Below, in pieces: positions 8,195 to 16,839 of a stretch of DNA of 64,000 nucleotides. The stretch's first letter is position 1; every line of letters starts with the position of its first letter. Origin of the DNA: Thiofilum flexile DSM 14609. Lineage in GTDB: Bacteria > Pseudomonadota > Gammaproteobacteria > Thiotrichales > Thiotrichaceae. A program made the position numbers and the translations under genes. Under the pieces are notes generated by a model. It saw only the letters and a list, made by a program, of their open reading frames with translations, was not told the origin of the DNA and did not search any database. The DNA lies in the NCBI RefSeq assembly GCF_000380185.1, contig NZ_KB904769.1, forward strand, positions 52,002 through 116,001, written 5' to 3'.

Positions 8195-9001
8195 ATGGTA
8201 GTGGCATTACAACAATTTGCGGCAGAGTATCCTCGCTGGGTAGTGTTAACGGGAGCAGGGGTTAGTTTGTCCTCTGGTATTCCTACTTATCGGGATGAAA
8301 AGGGCATATGGCAACGTCCCTATCAGCCGATTCAGCATCAGGAATTTATTCAAAATGCGAACATGCGCCGCCGTTATTGGGCGCGTTCCTTTTTGGGCTG
8401 GGCAACTGTGGGGCAAGCTCAACCTAATCGAGCACACTCGGTTTTGGCTGAATTAGAGCAACGGGGAACCGTCAGTTTATTAATTACGCAAAATGTAGAT
8501 AATCTGCATCAACGGGCAGGTAGTAAACGAGTCATTGATTTACATGGTAATTTATCTCGTGTGGTGTGTTTGAGTTGTGGCACCTTAGTAGAGCGTGCTG
8601 AATTACAGGCTCGAATGCAAAGTGAAAATCTTCATTTTATGGGATTAGGTATTGAAGTACGTCCCGATGGCGATGCTGAACTAGATGGTGCAATTATTCA
8701 ACAGTTTAACCCACCTCATTGTAGTGTATGTGGTGGAGATTTAATGCCTGATGTAGTGTTTTTTGGCGGAATAGTGCCAAGTATACGAGTAGCTAAGTGT
8801 ATGCAGGCTTTGGAGCTGGCTGATGCTTTAGTCGTGGTGGGGAGTTCACTGAAGGTATATTCGGGCTATCGGTTTTGTGTGAAAGCCCGTGAACTCGGAA
8901 AGCCGATTGTGCTGATTAATCCGGGGTGGACGCGGGCGGATGAATTAGCTCAATTAAAAATTACCACACCTTGTGTACCCGCATTGGAGGCATTGCTCTA
9001 A
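8195..9001 (+). CDS. Sir2-family NAD-dependent protein deacylase
   Basis: A 268-residue cytoplasmic sirtuin. The NAD-binding motif GAGVSLSSGIPTYRD is at residues 20-34, TQNVDNLH and the catalytic-type DLHGN follow, and the zinc site is CLSCG...CSVCGG. The sequence MPDVVFFGG and VGSSLKVYSGYR complete the Rossmann core. The long segment between the zinc pairs and the motif style fit the class II (SIRT4-like) group found in many proteobacteria. The family removes acyl groups from lysine using NAD; the target is unknown. It converges with the next gene, overlapping by 4 bp. Confidence 0.92.
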   Translation: MVVALQQFAAEYPRWVVLTGAGVSLSSGIPTYRDEKGIWQRPYQPIQHQEFIQNANMRRRYWARSFLGWATVGQAQPNRAHSVLAELEQRGTVSLLITQNVDNLHQRAGSKRVIDLHGNLSRVVCLSCGTLVERAELQARMQSENLHFMGLGIEVRPDGDAELDGAIIQQFNPPHCSVCGGDLMPDVVFFGGIVPSIRVAKCMQALELADALVVVGSSLKVYSGYRFCVKARELGKPIVLINPGWTRADELAQLKITTPCVPALEALL

Positions 9002-9570
9002 GCATTGGAGTTATTAGCCCGCCCTTTGGGTAATAAAATTTGCTTAGGCTGGTTCGGTAATAATACGGCGGTCTCATTTTCTTTTGCTAACCGTTGTTTT
9101 TCTTGGCGCATACGCAAGACATACCCGCCCGCAGTACCCCCAGCGGTGGCTAATAACATAACCCCTAAGGTTAAAAATTGGGTCATTAATAAAAACGCAC
9201 CAAAACTGGCCACACCTGCGACCGCCACCCCCACCTTAAAATTAGCCTTAGCAGAGCTACGGGTCAGCTCGCGGCTCATTTCTTTAGTGATTTCTTTTTG
9301 AGTATCTTTCACCGCCCGCGTTTTAGCTCGTTCGGCATTAACCTTAATGCGCTCACGCTCCTCAGCATGCCGCTCCTTAATACGCATAATTTCGTCTTTG
9401 TGGTGATGTCCTTCTACTGCATGAAACCAAAAGGCGGTTAATACTCCTACCACTAATAAAGGTACTAGCACACGCAGCCACCCCCAACCCTCGGCATTAA
9501 TAGGGAAAAGTAGCACTAGGGCTACCGTCACAATTTGCAATAATAAAATACCCGGTAGAAATTTAAGCAC
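8998..9570 (-). CDS. Membrane protein with central coiled coil, function unknown
   Basis: A 190-residue protein with two N-terminal transmembrane segments (about 4-22 and 31-49), a charged helical or coiled-coil stretch rich in Glu, Arg and Lys (about 57-108), and two more hydrophobic segments (about 112-150), ending in a polar tail. The start is GTG at 9570, supported by AAGGA seven bases upstream. No family recognised. It converges on the sirtuin gene with a 4-bp overlap. Confidence 0.7.
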   Translation of the reverse strand: MLKFLPGILLLQIVTVALVLLFPINAEGWGWLRVLVPLLVVGVLTAFWFHAVEGHHHKDEIMRIKERHAEERERIKVNAERAKTRAVKDTQKEITKEMSRELTRSSAKANFKVGVAVAGVASFGAFLLMTQFLTLGVMLLATAGGTAGGYVLRMRQEKQRLAKENETAVLLPNQPKQILLPKGRANNSNA

Positions 9571-9981
9571 GTTATAATCCTTGTTTGGAAGATGACTTTA
9601 TCCGTTAGAGTATAAAACTTATCTTAGTCAGTGCAGGGGCAAGCTTGAAATATATCATGTTTTAAAGCCCCATAAACATGTTAAGGTGGTAGATCCTTTT
9701 AAGTCAAATCCAGATAGCTTGTTAATAAGTTAATACAGCTATTAACTCCATGGTTTTAGTCATTAAAAATATTAAAAAGACTATATTTTTGTTGTGCTGG
9801 CAACTAGTTTACTCTTACACTGGAACCACTTGCTGATACAGATTCCCTAGGTATAAATGCTAATACGCTAATATGAGTGATTTTATTAGTTATTAGGTGT
9901 TTGTTTTATAAAAACATAATTAAAAGTTAAAAATAAAAGTCCCCTATTTATTTTTAACTTTATCCGGTAAGCTTTTGCTCC
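9571..9981. other. AT-rich intergenic region with a long inverted repeat
   Basis: About 410 bp without a gene. It carries leaders for the divergent membrane-protein and rnt genes. The notable structure is a perfect 15-bp AT-rich inverted repeat, arms 9923-9937 (AAAGTTAAAAATAAA) and 9947-9961, separated by AGTCCCCTA, 20 bp before the rnt start. No convincing RNA gene or coding frame is visible in the rest. Confidence 0.6.
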
Positions 9982-10623
9982 ATGAACTCAGAAACAGATA
10001 TTGTACCCATTGCTGGGCGTTTCCGCGGTTTTCTTCCTATTGTTGTCGATGTGGAAACAGGTGGATTCGATAATCGTCGTGATGCTTTGCTTGAATTAGC
10101 AATGGTTGTGTTGCGTATTGATGAAAAAGGTGAGCTGCGCCGTTACCGCACTTATAATTGGCACATAGAACCTTTTCCTAATGCTAACCTTGATCCTAAA
10201 TCCTTAGAGGTCAATGGTATTAAGCCTTTTAGTCCACTGCGCTTAGCTGTGCCAGAAGAGAAGGCAATGGAGGAATTTTTTCGTATTGTGCGTAAAGAGG
10301 TAAAGCTCAATGAGTGTAATCGTGCTATTTTAGTGGGGCATAATGCGCCCTTTGATCTTGGTTTCGTGCAGTCAGCGGCGCATCGCGTGGATAGTAAACG
10401 TAATCCTTTCCATCCCTTTAGTACCCTTGATACGGTGACTTTAGGGGCAGTCATGTATGGGCAGACGGTACTTGCACGTATTGCCCAAGCAGCGGGTATG
10501 GGCTGGGATGCCTCACAAGCGCACTCGGCTGTCTATGATGTGGAAAAAACGGCTGATCTATTTTGCCATTTTGTTAATACTTGGAATACCTTAGATGCTG
10601 CGTTTAAAGCAGTTGAGTCTTAA
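9982..10623 (+). CDS. rnt: Ribonuclease T
   Basis: A 213-residue DEDDh exonuclease. Exo I is visible as PIVVDVETGGFDNRRDALLE, Exo II as HNAPFDLGFVQSA, and Exo III as AHSAVYDVEKTADLF, with the N-terminal RFRGFLP typical of RNase T. The enzyme trims the 3' ends of tRNA (including CCA turnover), 5S and 23S rRNA precursors in the cytoplasm. The length matches the E. coli enzyme (215 residues). The ATG at 9982 has no strong ribosome-binding site and is preceded by a 15-bp AT-rich inverted repeat. An intrinsic terminator follows 45 bp after the stop. Confidence 0.95.
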   Translation: MNSETDIVPIAGRFRGFLPIVVDVETGGFDNRRDALLELAMVVLRIDEKGELRRYRTYNWHIEPFPNANLDPKSLEVNGIKPFSPLRLAVPEEKAMEEFFRIVRKEVKLNECNRAILVGHNAPFDLGFVQSAAHRVDSKRNPFHPFSTLDTVTLGAVMYGQTVLARIAQAAGMGWDASQAHSAVYDVEKTADLFCHFVNTWNTLDAAFKAVES

Positions 10624-10668
10624 AGTAAATGAATTAAGCTAAAGCACTCAGCGTAAATGCGTAGAAAA

Positions 10669-10710
10669 GCAGCTTTATAAGGTCAATACCTTTGCCAAAG
10701 CTGCGTTTTT
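10669..10710 (+). terminator. Intrinsic terminator of rnt
   Basis: Perfect 8-bp arms GCAGCTTT and AAAGCTGC with an inner AAGGT/ACCTT pairing, followed by GTTTTT. Confidence 0.8.
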
Positions 10711-10809
10711 AGACTTCTTATCCCGCACTGCACAATAATTTTGTCTCAATGCTTGCAATCAAGAGGGGAATACACGTAGAGTATAACGACCCGACTTAAT
10801 TACCAGCAT

Positions 10810-10833
10810 GGGACACCTCCTGTTGTTAGTCCC
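10810..10833 (+). promoter_or_regulatory. Leader hairpin exposing an anti-Shine-Dalgarno sequence
   Basis: GGGAC and GTCCC (5-bp arms) enclose a loop beginning ACCTCCT, which matches the 3' end of 16S rRNA. It lies 33 bp before the deaD start, whose own ribosome-binding site is weak (AGG). A role in helicase leader control is only an inference. Confidence 0.3.
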
Positions 10834-10865
10834 TAATCTATTTTGCTTTTGCAGGCACACGTTAC

Positions 10866-12821
10866 ATGTCAGATATTTTACCTACCATCGACCAACCCAT
10901 TACGTTCGAGCAGTTTGAGTTAGCACCCGCGATTTTAACCGCGATCAAAGAAGTGGGCTATGAAACCCCTTCAGCTATTCAAGCCGCTAGTATTCCGCCT
11001 TTATTAGCGGGACGTGATTTACTAGGTCAAGCCCAAACGGGCACGGGAAAAACGGCCGCTTTTGCGCTACCGTTACTGAGCCGGATTGATCCGAGCTCTT
11101 ATCAAACACAATTATTAGTATTAACACCGACACGCGAACTCGCGATTCAAGTGTCAGAGGCCATGCAAAAGTATGGTCATCATTTGCCCGATTTCCATAT
11201 TCTGCCTATTTATGGCGGTCAAGGAATGGGCACTCAATTACGCATGCTAAAACGTGGTGTACAAGTGGTCGTCGGCACGCCCGGACGCATCTTAGACCAC
11301 CTTTCGCGCGGAACTTTAGACTTATCCCATCTGAAAGCTATTGTGCTGGACGAAGCTGATGAAATGCTGCGCATGGGCTTTATTGATGATGTGGATGAAA
11401 TTTTAAAGCATACGCCGGAAACGCGCCAAGTAGCGCTATTTTCCGCCACTATGCCGGATCAAATTCGCCGTATAGCCTTAAAGCATTTACATGATCCTGA
11501 AGAGATCAAAATTGCGGCAAAAACTACCACAGTAGAGTCCATTAGCCAGCACTATTGGATAGTACGCGGTATAAATAAGCTGGATGCTTTGACGCGTATT
11601 CTAGAAGTTACCGATTTTGATGCCATGATTATCTTCGTGCGCACTAAAATCAGTACGGAAGAATTAGCAGATCGCTTAGCGGCACGCGGTTTTGCTAGTG
11701 CAGCACTCAATGGCGATATGAATCAGCAACAACGTGAAAAAACCGTTGAGCATTTACGCCAAGGTAAATTAGATATTCTGATTGCAACCGATGTGGCTGC
11801 ACGTGGTTTAGATGTGCCTCGGATTAGTCATGTGGTGAATTATGATATTCCGCATGATATTGAGTCCTATGTGCATCGTATTGGTCGTACTGGACGTGCA
11901 GGGCGTAAGGGTGAGGCGATTCTATTTGTGGCTCCGCGTGAAACCCGCATGCTAAGAGCGATTGAGCAAGCGACACGTCAAAAAGTGTCACTCATGCAAT
12001 TGCCTACTAAGAGCGAAATTGTTGATCGGCGCGTGGAGCAGTTTAAACGTTCACTGATTGAGATGACTCAAGTTGAAGGATTAGAATTCTTTAAAGAGTT
12101 ATTAAATAATGTGGCGGAAGAAACGGGCTTAGGTCAGGAAGATTTAGCCGCTGCTTTGGCCTATTGGGTACAACGTGAGCAACCGCTGCAACCCGATATT
12201 CAAGATATTCCTACCGAGCCTGAACGTCGTGAACGTGAGCGTAGCAGCCGAGGTGAACGAGGCGAGCGTTTTGAGCGTGGCGATAGAGGGGAACGTGGTG
12301 AGCGTGAAGACCGTTTCGAGCGTAGTAGTCGTGGACGTACTCCCGCTGCCGATATGGTGCGTTACCGCATTGAAGTTGGTCGCGAGCATGGGGTACAACC
12401 TAAGCATATCGTAGGTGCCATTGCCAATGAACTAGATATGGATAGTCAAAATATCCAAAATCTAGATATTCGCAATACTTTTAGCCTAGTCGATTTACCC
12501 CAAGGACTGAGTAAGGATGCTTTCATGCACCTGAAAAAAGTGCGCGTGTGTGGGCGTAAATTAGAAATTACCGCAGATGCAGGTGCGCCTACTCGGCCTA
12601 GTAGTTCTGGTCGACGCTTTGAAGAGCGCGGTAGCTTTGAAGGTCGTGAGCGCAGTAGTAGCGATCGTCCTGAGCGTGAAAGCCGAGGCGAGCGCCCTGA
12701 GCGTGAACGTGGCAGCTTTGAAGGTCGTGAACGCAGTAGCCGTCCTAAAGAGCGTAGCAGCAGTAGCGGTGAGCGCCGTATCAGTGGTGATGCACCCCGT
12801 AAACGCCGCTTTAACGATTAG
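10866..12821 (+). CDS. deaD: DEAD-box ATP-dependent RNA helicase (CsdA/DeaD type)
   Basis: A 651-residue helicase. The Q motif (ITFEQFELAPAILTAI), Walker A AQTGTGKT, PTRELA, DEAD, SAT and HRIGRTGRAGRKG are all present in order. A DbpA/CsdA-type RNA-binding domain occupies roughly residues 494-568 (VRYRIEVGREHGVQ...). It is flanked on both sides by Arg/Glu/Gly/Ser-rich low-complexity tracts (about 455-492 and 580-651). The family unwinds RNA in ribosome assembly and mRNA decay and is often cold-induced. The leader of about 150 bp after the rnt terminator contains a small hairpin with CCTCC in its loop. The 3' end overlaps the convergent next gene by 11 bp. Confidence 0.93.
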   Translation: MSDILPTIDQPITFEQFELAPAILTAIKEVGYETPSAIQAASIPPLLAGRDLLGQAQTGTGKTAAFALPLLSRIDPSSYQTQLLVLTPTRELAIQVSEAMQKYGHHLPDFHILPIYGGQGMGTQLRMLKRGVQVVVGTPGRILDHLSRGTLDLSHLKAIVLDEADEMLRMGFIDDVDEILKHTPETRQVALFSATMPDQIRRIALKHLHDPEEIKIAAKTTTVESISQHYWIVRGINKLDALTRILEVTDFDAMIIFVRTKISTEELADRLAARGFASAALNGDMNQQQREKTVEHLRQGKLDILIATDVAARGLDVPRISHVVNYDIPHDIESYVHRIGRTGRAGRKGEAILFVAPRETRMLRAIEQATRQKVSLMQLPTKSEIVDRRVEQFKRSLIEMTQVEGLEFFKELLNNVAEETGLGQEDLAAALAYWVQREQPLQPDIQDIPTEPERRERERSSRGERGERFERGDRGERGEREDRFERSSRGRTPAADMVRYRIEVGREHGVQPKHIVGAIANELDMDSQNIQNLDIRNTFSLVDLPQGLSKDAFMHLKKVRVCGRKLEITADAGAPTRPSSSGRRFEERGSFEGRERSSSDRPERESRGERPERERGSFEGRERSSRPKERSSSSGERRISGDAPRKRRFND

Positions 12822-13554
12822 TCTTAAGATCGTTAGTTGATGTTGTAGGGGCGCGCGAGTCTTGTGGTAGAAAGCGCGCCCCGATAATTTGATAAGTTTC
12901 TTTACTCACTAAAGTGTCCCAAAATTGTTTAGCACTCGGTGTGCTATACCAAGCAAGTACCGTTGCTACAATCATAATCCCCGACTTCAGCGGTTTACGA
13001 CTATCTAAGAGTTTCATTGCCGTCCCAAAAGAGCGCTTAATACGCCGATTGGAAAAATCCACGCTATAAAGCTCATCTAATAGTAAATGTAATACAAAAC
13101 CTAGAAAGACAAATAAGCCTAATAACCAAGCGACAAAAGCCGTTTTACCGAGCCAATTATGGGTAACCGACGCCACCATAAAGGTAGCAAATAAGGCCGC
13201 TATTAAGGAATGAATCGAGCCACGGTGCGTGGTGTAGCGATGAAAAAGGGTCCAAAGCGGGTAGCGAATACCTGTAAATACACACAGCCCAACAAACCAC
13301 ATTTCTAAAATAGAAATATCCCGATCCATAGTAAAAATGACCGCAAAGGCCATGGCTATCCCCAAGAGCGAAAACATAATGCTACTCGGATAAGAATGCT
13401 GCAAATCGACATCGGGCAAAATCCCCCCTAACGTCCCCATAAAGGCTAGAAATAGAGCCTCATTAGGGGTCACAAAACCGACTTGCAGGCACAGCACGGA
13501 AAGAAGTCCAGAGGCAGCGGCAGCGTAGGAAATATGAGTGGTAAAATTTGCCAT
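12811..13554 (-). CDS. YdjM-like membrane-bound metal-dependent hydrolase family protein
   Basis: A 247-residue integral membrane protein. The N-terminal MANFTTHISYAAAASG and the GGILPDVDLQHSYP segment, together with a central HRYTTHRGSIHSL and HLLLDEL, are the His/Asp signature of the YdjM/DUF457 family, predicted to be membrane-bound metal-dependent hydrolases. Four to five hydrophobic segments are visible. The biochemical activity of the family is poorly defined; E. coli YdjM is LexA-regulated. It ends inside the 3' end of deaD (11-bp convergent overlap) and begins 3 bp after lepB on the same strand, so the two are probably co-transcribed. Confidence 0.82.
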   Translation of the reverse strand: MANFTTHISYAAAASGLLSVLCLQVGFVTPNEALFLAFMGTLGGILPDVDLQHSYPSSIMFSLLGIAMAFAVIFTMDRDISILEMWFVGLCVFTGIRYPLWTLFHRYTTHRGSIHSLIAALFATFMVASVTHNWLGKTAFVAWLLGLFVFLGFVLHLLLDELYSVDFSNRRIKRSFGTAMKLLDSRKPLKSGIMIVATVLAWYSTPSAKQFWDTLVSKETYQIIGARFLPQDSRAPTTSTNDLKTNR

Positions 13555-13557
13555 AAC

Positions 13558-14463
13558 TTATTGAATCCTATGCCCAATCCGTTCCCAGTTGAGTTTATGC
13601 TCTTGCATATTAATCGACATCCAAATGAGATCCGCTTTACCTATTACATCACGCAGGGCAACGGTGCCAAAAAAGCGTGAGTCATTACTAGCCGAACGAT
13701 TATCACCAAGGACAAAGATTTGCCCAGCAGGTACTTTGAAATTAATTTGTGGGGGGAGTGAGGGTTTATCGCGCCAGATGACGTTCCAACTGTGATTCTC
13801 AAATTGCTCTCTAACGGTGAGGATTTTACCGGTTTCATCAGCACTAAGGGTATTTAATAGGCTCTTACCATTAATGCTGACATCGGCATTTTTAATGCTG
13901 ATCTGATCGCCGGGCAGAGCTATTACGCGCTTAATAAAAAATTGAGTACGATCATTGGGATAGACAAAAATCACCACATCCCCTCGCTCTACCTTCGTCT
14001 GACAGCCGCTACAGTTATAGCGTTTATTGGCAAAGAGCATATCGCCGGCATAAATATTTGGCTCCATACTACCCGAAGGAACACGAAAGGATTCCACATA
14101 GTAATGACGCACATATAGTTTAGTTAGGGGTATGAGCACCACATAGGCGATGACTAATATACCAACATAAACCCCACTACGCTGCCAACTATACTCAAGT
14201 GTTGCTCCACGCCAAGCGACCCAAATCGCCCCTAAAGCAGCGTAAAGCCATAAGGCTATCTGAGCCAATACCCATAATAGTAGTCCATCCATGCGATTTT
14301 CAGGTGCCATGAATTGCATAATGCCAACAAATACGGCAGGAAAGAGAAAAATATAAATTAAAATTAAATAAATGGCTTTGGTGAGCTGTCCATTGTACCA
14401 CTGGCCTAAGCCGGGTAGGAAAGCGGATAACAAGAAGGCACTTAAAGGATGTGTTTTCGTCAT
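13558..14463 (-). CDS. lepB: Signal peptidase I with extra N-terminal membrane module
   Basis: The catalytic Ser132 lies in VPSGSME and the general base Lys178 in FFIKRVIALPGD; the later boxes GDNRSASNDSRFFG are intact. The enzyme cleaves Sec and Tat signal peptides on the periplasmic face of the inner membrane. Its 301 residues include about 110 before the catalytic part with three or four hydrophobic segments and the motif FLPGLGQWYNGQ, which resembles small TM2-type membrane domains and is absent from E. coli LepB. A CSGC pair (about 151-154) lies in the catalytic domain and may form a disulfide. It lies upstream of the YdjM-like gene in one unit. Confidence 0.93.
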   Translation of the reverse strand: MTKTHPLSAFLLSAFLPGLGQWYNGQLTKAIYLILIYIFLFPAVFVGIMQFMAPENRMDGLLLWVLAQIALWLYAALGAIWVAWRGATLEYSWQRSGVYVGILVIAYVVLIPLTKLYVRHYYVESFRVPSGSMEPNIYAGDMLFANKRYNCSGCQTKVERGDVVIFVYPNDRTQFFIKRVIALPGDQISIKNADVSINGKSLLNTLSADETGKILTVREQFENHSWNVIWRDKPSLPPQINFKVPAGQIFVLGDNRSASNDSRFFGTVALRDVIGKADLIWMSINMQEHKLNWERIGHRIQ

Positions 14464-14670
14464 GATCGATTGGATTGATTATTATCATGCATTGTTTGAA
14501 GTGTAGGCGGTTGTACTCTTTATCGGCTGAATCGTCAATGTGCTTGCGCTGATCTGCTAATCCTGCCTCTAGTCGGTATCGCTCTAGCTACTGTGGGTCA
14601 CTCTTGAATTAAAATTGCTTATAAGATTTATAAATAAAAAATTATATTATTTAATCACAAGTTGGTACTT

Positions 14671-16731
14671 ATGCTTTCAGCTCATGAACCTGCATCACCC
14701 CATGGTCAACTATTACCATACTATCACCTGCAAGCGGCTCCTTGTGCTAAGCCACTGGTGCAACCTCAAAGTTTATCTGGCGATCAGCTAGTGATTATCT
14801 GTGAGCGAGAAGATATTGAGTTAGGTCAGGTGCTGTCCGGTAAATTAAAAGGTGGCTCGCTAAAAATTAGCGCAGTTTCTTATAAAACGCTACGTATTCA
14901 GCCACTTTTTCTGAAGGAATCTCAACCACAGATTGTTTTAGTGGTATTACCGCGCTTATTGACCATAGGGGCAGAAGAGGGTGAAGTGCGCCAAGCGACC
15001 ACCCGCTTATATACGGTGCTCAATAGTTTACAGCATTATCAGCCAGATACTTTGTTGGTAGCACAGTTTAGCGACGGTCAATTTGGCCTAGATCCTGCTA
15101 GTGCGCCTCATTTAGAACAGGTGGGTTGGCGCAGTGTATTAGCCAATTGGTCGAGCCAATATCCACAGGGTCAGGCACGTTTGGTCGATTGTGATAGCTC
15201 GACACCTTTGGGGGCATGGAGTGATTTAGTGATCGCGGCCTTACAAATGCCCGGAACATTCCAATCCTTAGCCAAGCGCGAAGACGAATATTATCAATTA
15301 AGTCTCGTACCATGGGATGTGCAAAGTTCAGAGAGCGCTTTATCCTTTAAGGCGCAATCAGTAGTGATGGTGTTAGGCGTTCAATCCCCCTTAATTACTA
15401 TCTATGCTGCTACACTGGCCCAACAAACGGGGGTGAGCTTAGCTTTAGTGGGGCAAGAGGCTTTAGTGGCAAATGAAGCCATGCAGCGGGTGATACAATA
15501 CTGCCAACAGGCGGGGATTCGAGTACGTTATTATGCCTGTGATCTGACTGAAGAAACGGCAGTAGCCTCAACGGTACAACAAATTCAAAGTGACTATGAA
15601 GCGCCGATTGAAAGTGTGATTTATGGTACTTTGAGTGATGATTTGGTGAGTAATAGAGCCAGTCATAGTGTGGATCAGGTACGCAGTGTGATGCACCTTA
15701 CCCACTATTTACCTAAATTAATGAGATGGCTATCCATAGCTGCAATAGATACGCTATTGGGGGCTAAGCAAGATTATTGGGCAGGTTATACAACTGAGTT
15801 AATCCATGCTCATTTAGTGAATCAACGAAGAAAACGCCCGCATTGTGTGGTTCAGATGCTAGCTCTTGGAGATATGCCGGTTAATCAAAGCGTTGATGCA
15901 CTCCTACCCTTAGCTAATACACACTCTCATTACCCCTTATTTATTGGAGGACAAGAAGCATTAGCCCTTTGGGGGGAGAGTACTCATCCTGTCCCGCTTG
16001 AGCCACTTGAATCAGTGGATGAGCCGCCACTGGTTACTCTAGAGCCTATTACAGCAAGCATTATCCCTACAGTGGATGAGTTAAGCATTAATGAGCTAAC
16101 GCCAGAGTTAGAAGAACAAGATAAGTATCTGATAGCTTCAGAGCTAGAGGCAGAGAAGCATCAACCTATGCCTGCAGAGCTAGAAGCCAATAAACATCTA
16201 GTGCCTGCAGAGCTAGAAGCAGATAAGCACCCTACAGCTCCAGAATTGGAAGATAAGGTAACATTACCCAAAGCTAAGGTTGAGGATAAAATTGCTGAGA
16301 AAAAGGAGAGGGTGACTCAGCCCCGTCTCTGGTCAGAGCATAGTTTTACGGCTCAAACCGCAGTCAATGAGTATTTAACTGCAGAGGAGTTTGGGCATTG
16401 GCAAGCCGATTGGAGCATGGAAATCTTGCGTCCGGTGGTGGCTAGTGTCTTAAATGCCAAACCGAGGATTTTGGTTAATCAGGTAGAGTGTTTGGATTTT
16501 TTAGTGGATGGTCATCAAGAGACCACTGCCCGCGTGTATATTGCTGACTTCAACACGAGTCGTTTGGTTTTAAAGTATGAGTATTGGGGTAAAAATGCCT
16601 CAGATCAGCATTACCAAGTGGCTCAAGGAAACGTCATATTAGGGTATGGAGCACGCTGTTTAGAACGCTGGTTAGAATTACCATTTCCTGCTGAGGTAGT
16701 GGATAAAATACGAGATTTTTTAAATAGTTAA
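14671..16731 (+). CDS. Degenerate polyketide-synthase-like ketoreductase/dehydratase protein, function unknown
   Basis: A 686-residue protein. Around residues 228-330 a Rossmann-like pattern (VVMVLGVQSPLITIYAATLAQ..., YYACDLTEETAVASTVQQI, ESVIYGTLSDD) follows the layout of PKS/fatty-acid-synthase ketoreductase domains, but the nucleotide-binding glycines are not conserved. Residues 476-530 hold four imperfect AELEA-type Glu-rich repeats, probably a linker. The C-terminus (about 570-686; LVDGHQETTARVYIADFNT) may be a hot-dog dehydratase-like fold. The start is ATG 14671; the frame extends to a TTG at 14662. No acyl-carrier or synthase genes accompany it. It lies 108 bp before recA, where cinA is common in relatives. 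The call is a fold-level inference. Confidence 0.5.
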   Translation: MLSAHEPASPHGQLLPYYHLQAAPCAKPLVQPQSLSGDQLVIICEREDIELGQVLSGKLKGGSLKISAVSYKTLRIQPLFLKESQPQIVLVVLPRLLTIGAEEGEVRQATTRLYTVLNSLQHYQPDTLLVAQFSDGQFGLDPASAPHLEQVGWRSVLANWSSQYPQGQARLVDCDSSTPLGAWSDLVIAALQMPGTFQSLAKREDEYYQLSLVPWDVQSSESALSFKAQSVVMVLGVQSPLITIYAATLAQQTGVSLALVGQEALVANEAMQRVIQYCQQAGIRVRYYACDLTEETAVASTVQQIQSDYEAPIESVIYGTLSDDLVSNRASHSVDQVRSVMHLTHYLPKLMRWLSIAAIDTLLGAKQDYWAGYTTELIHAHLVNQRRKRPHCVVQMLALGDMPVNQSVDALLPLANTHSHYPLFIGGQEALALWGESTHPVPLEPLESVDEPPLVTLEPITASIIPTVDELSINELTPELEEQDKYLIASELEAEKHQPMPAELEANKHLVPAELEADKHPTAPELEDKVTLPKAKVEDKIAEKKERVTQPRLWSEHSFTAQTAVNEYLTAEEFGHWQADWSMEILRPVVASVLNAKPRILVNQVECLDFLVDGHQETTARVYIADFNTSRLVLKYEYWGKNASDQHYQVAQGNVILGYGARCLERWLELPFPAEVVDKIRDFLNS

Positions 16732-16839
16732 ACAGTATCAGAATAACATTTATATCAAGTGTTTTCAGGTGCTTACTTACCCTAAATATGCGATAATTAA
16801 TCCTTTAAATCAGCCTAAACTATAGCAGGAGTCATCTGC

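Noticed and set aside
16732-16839. LexA operator upstream of recA
   Set aside because: No CTGT-N8-ACAG or close variant is present in the 108-bp gap; an ACAG near the start of the gap has no CTGT partner.
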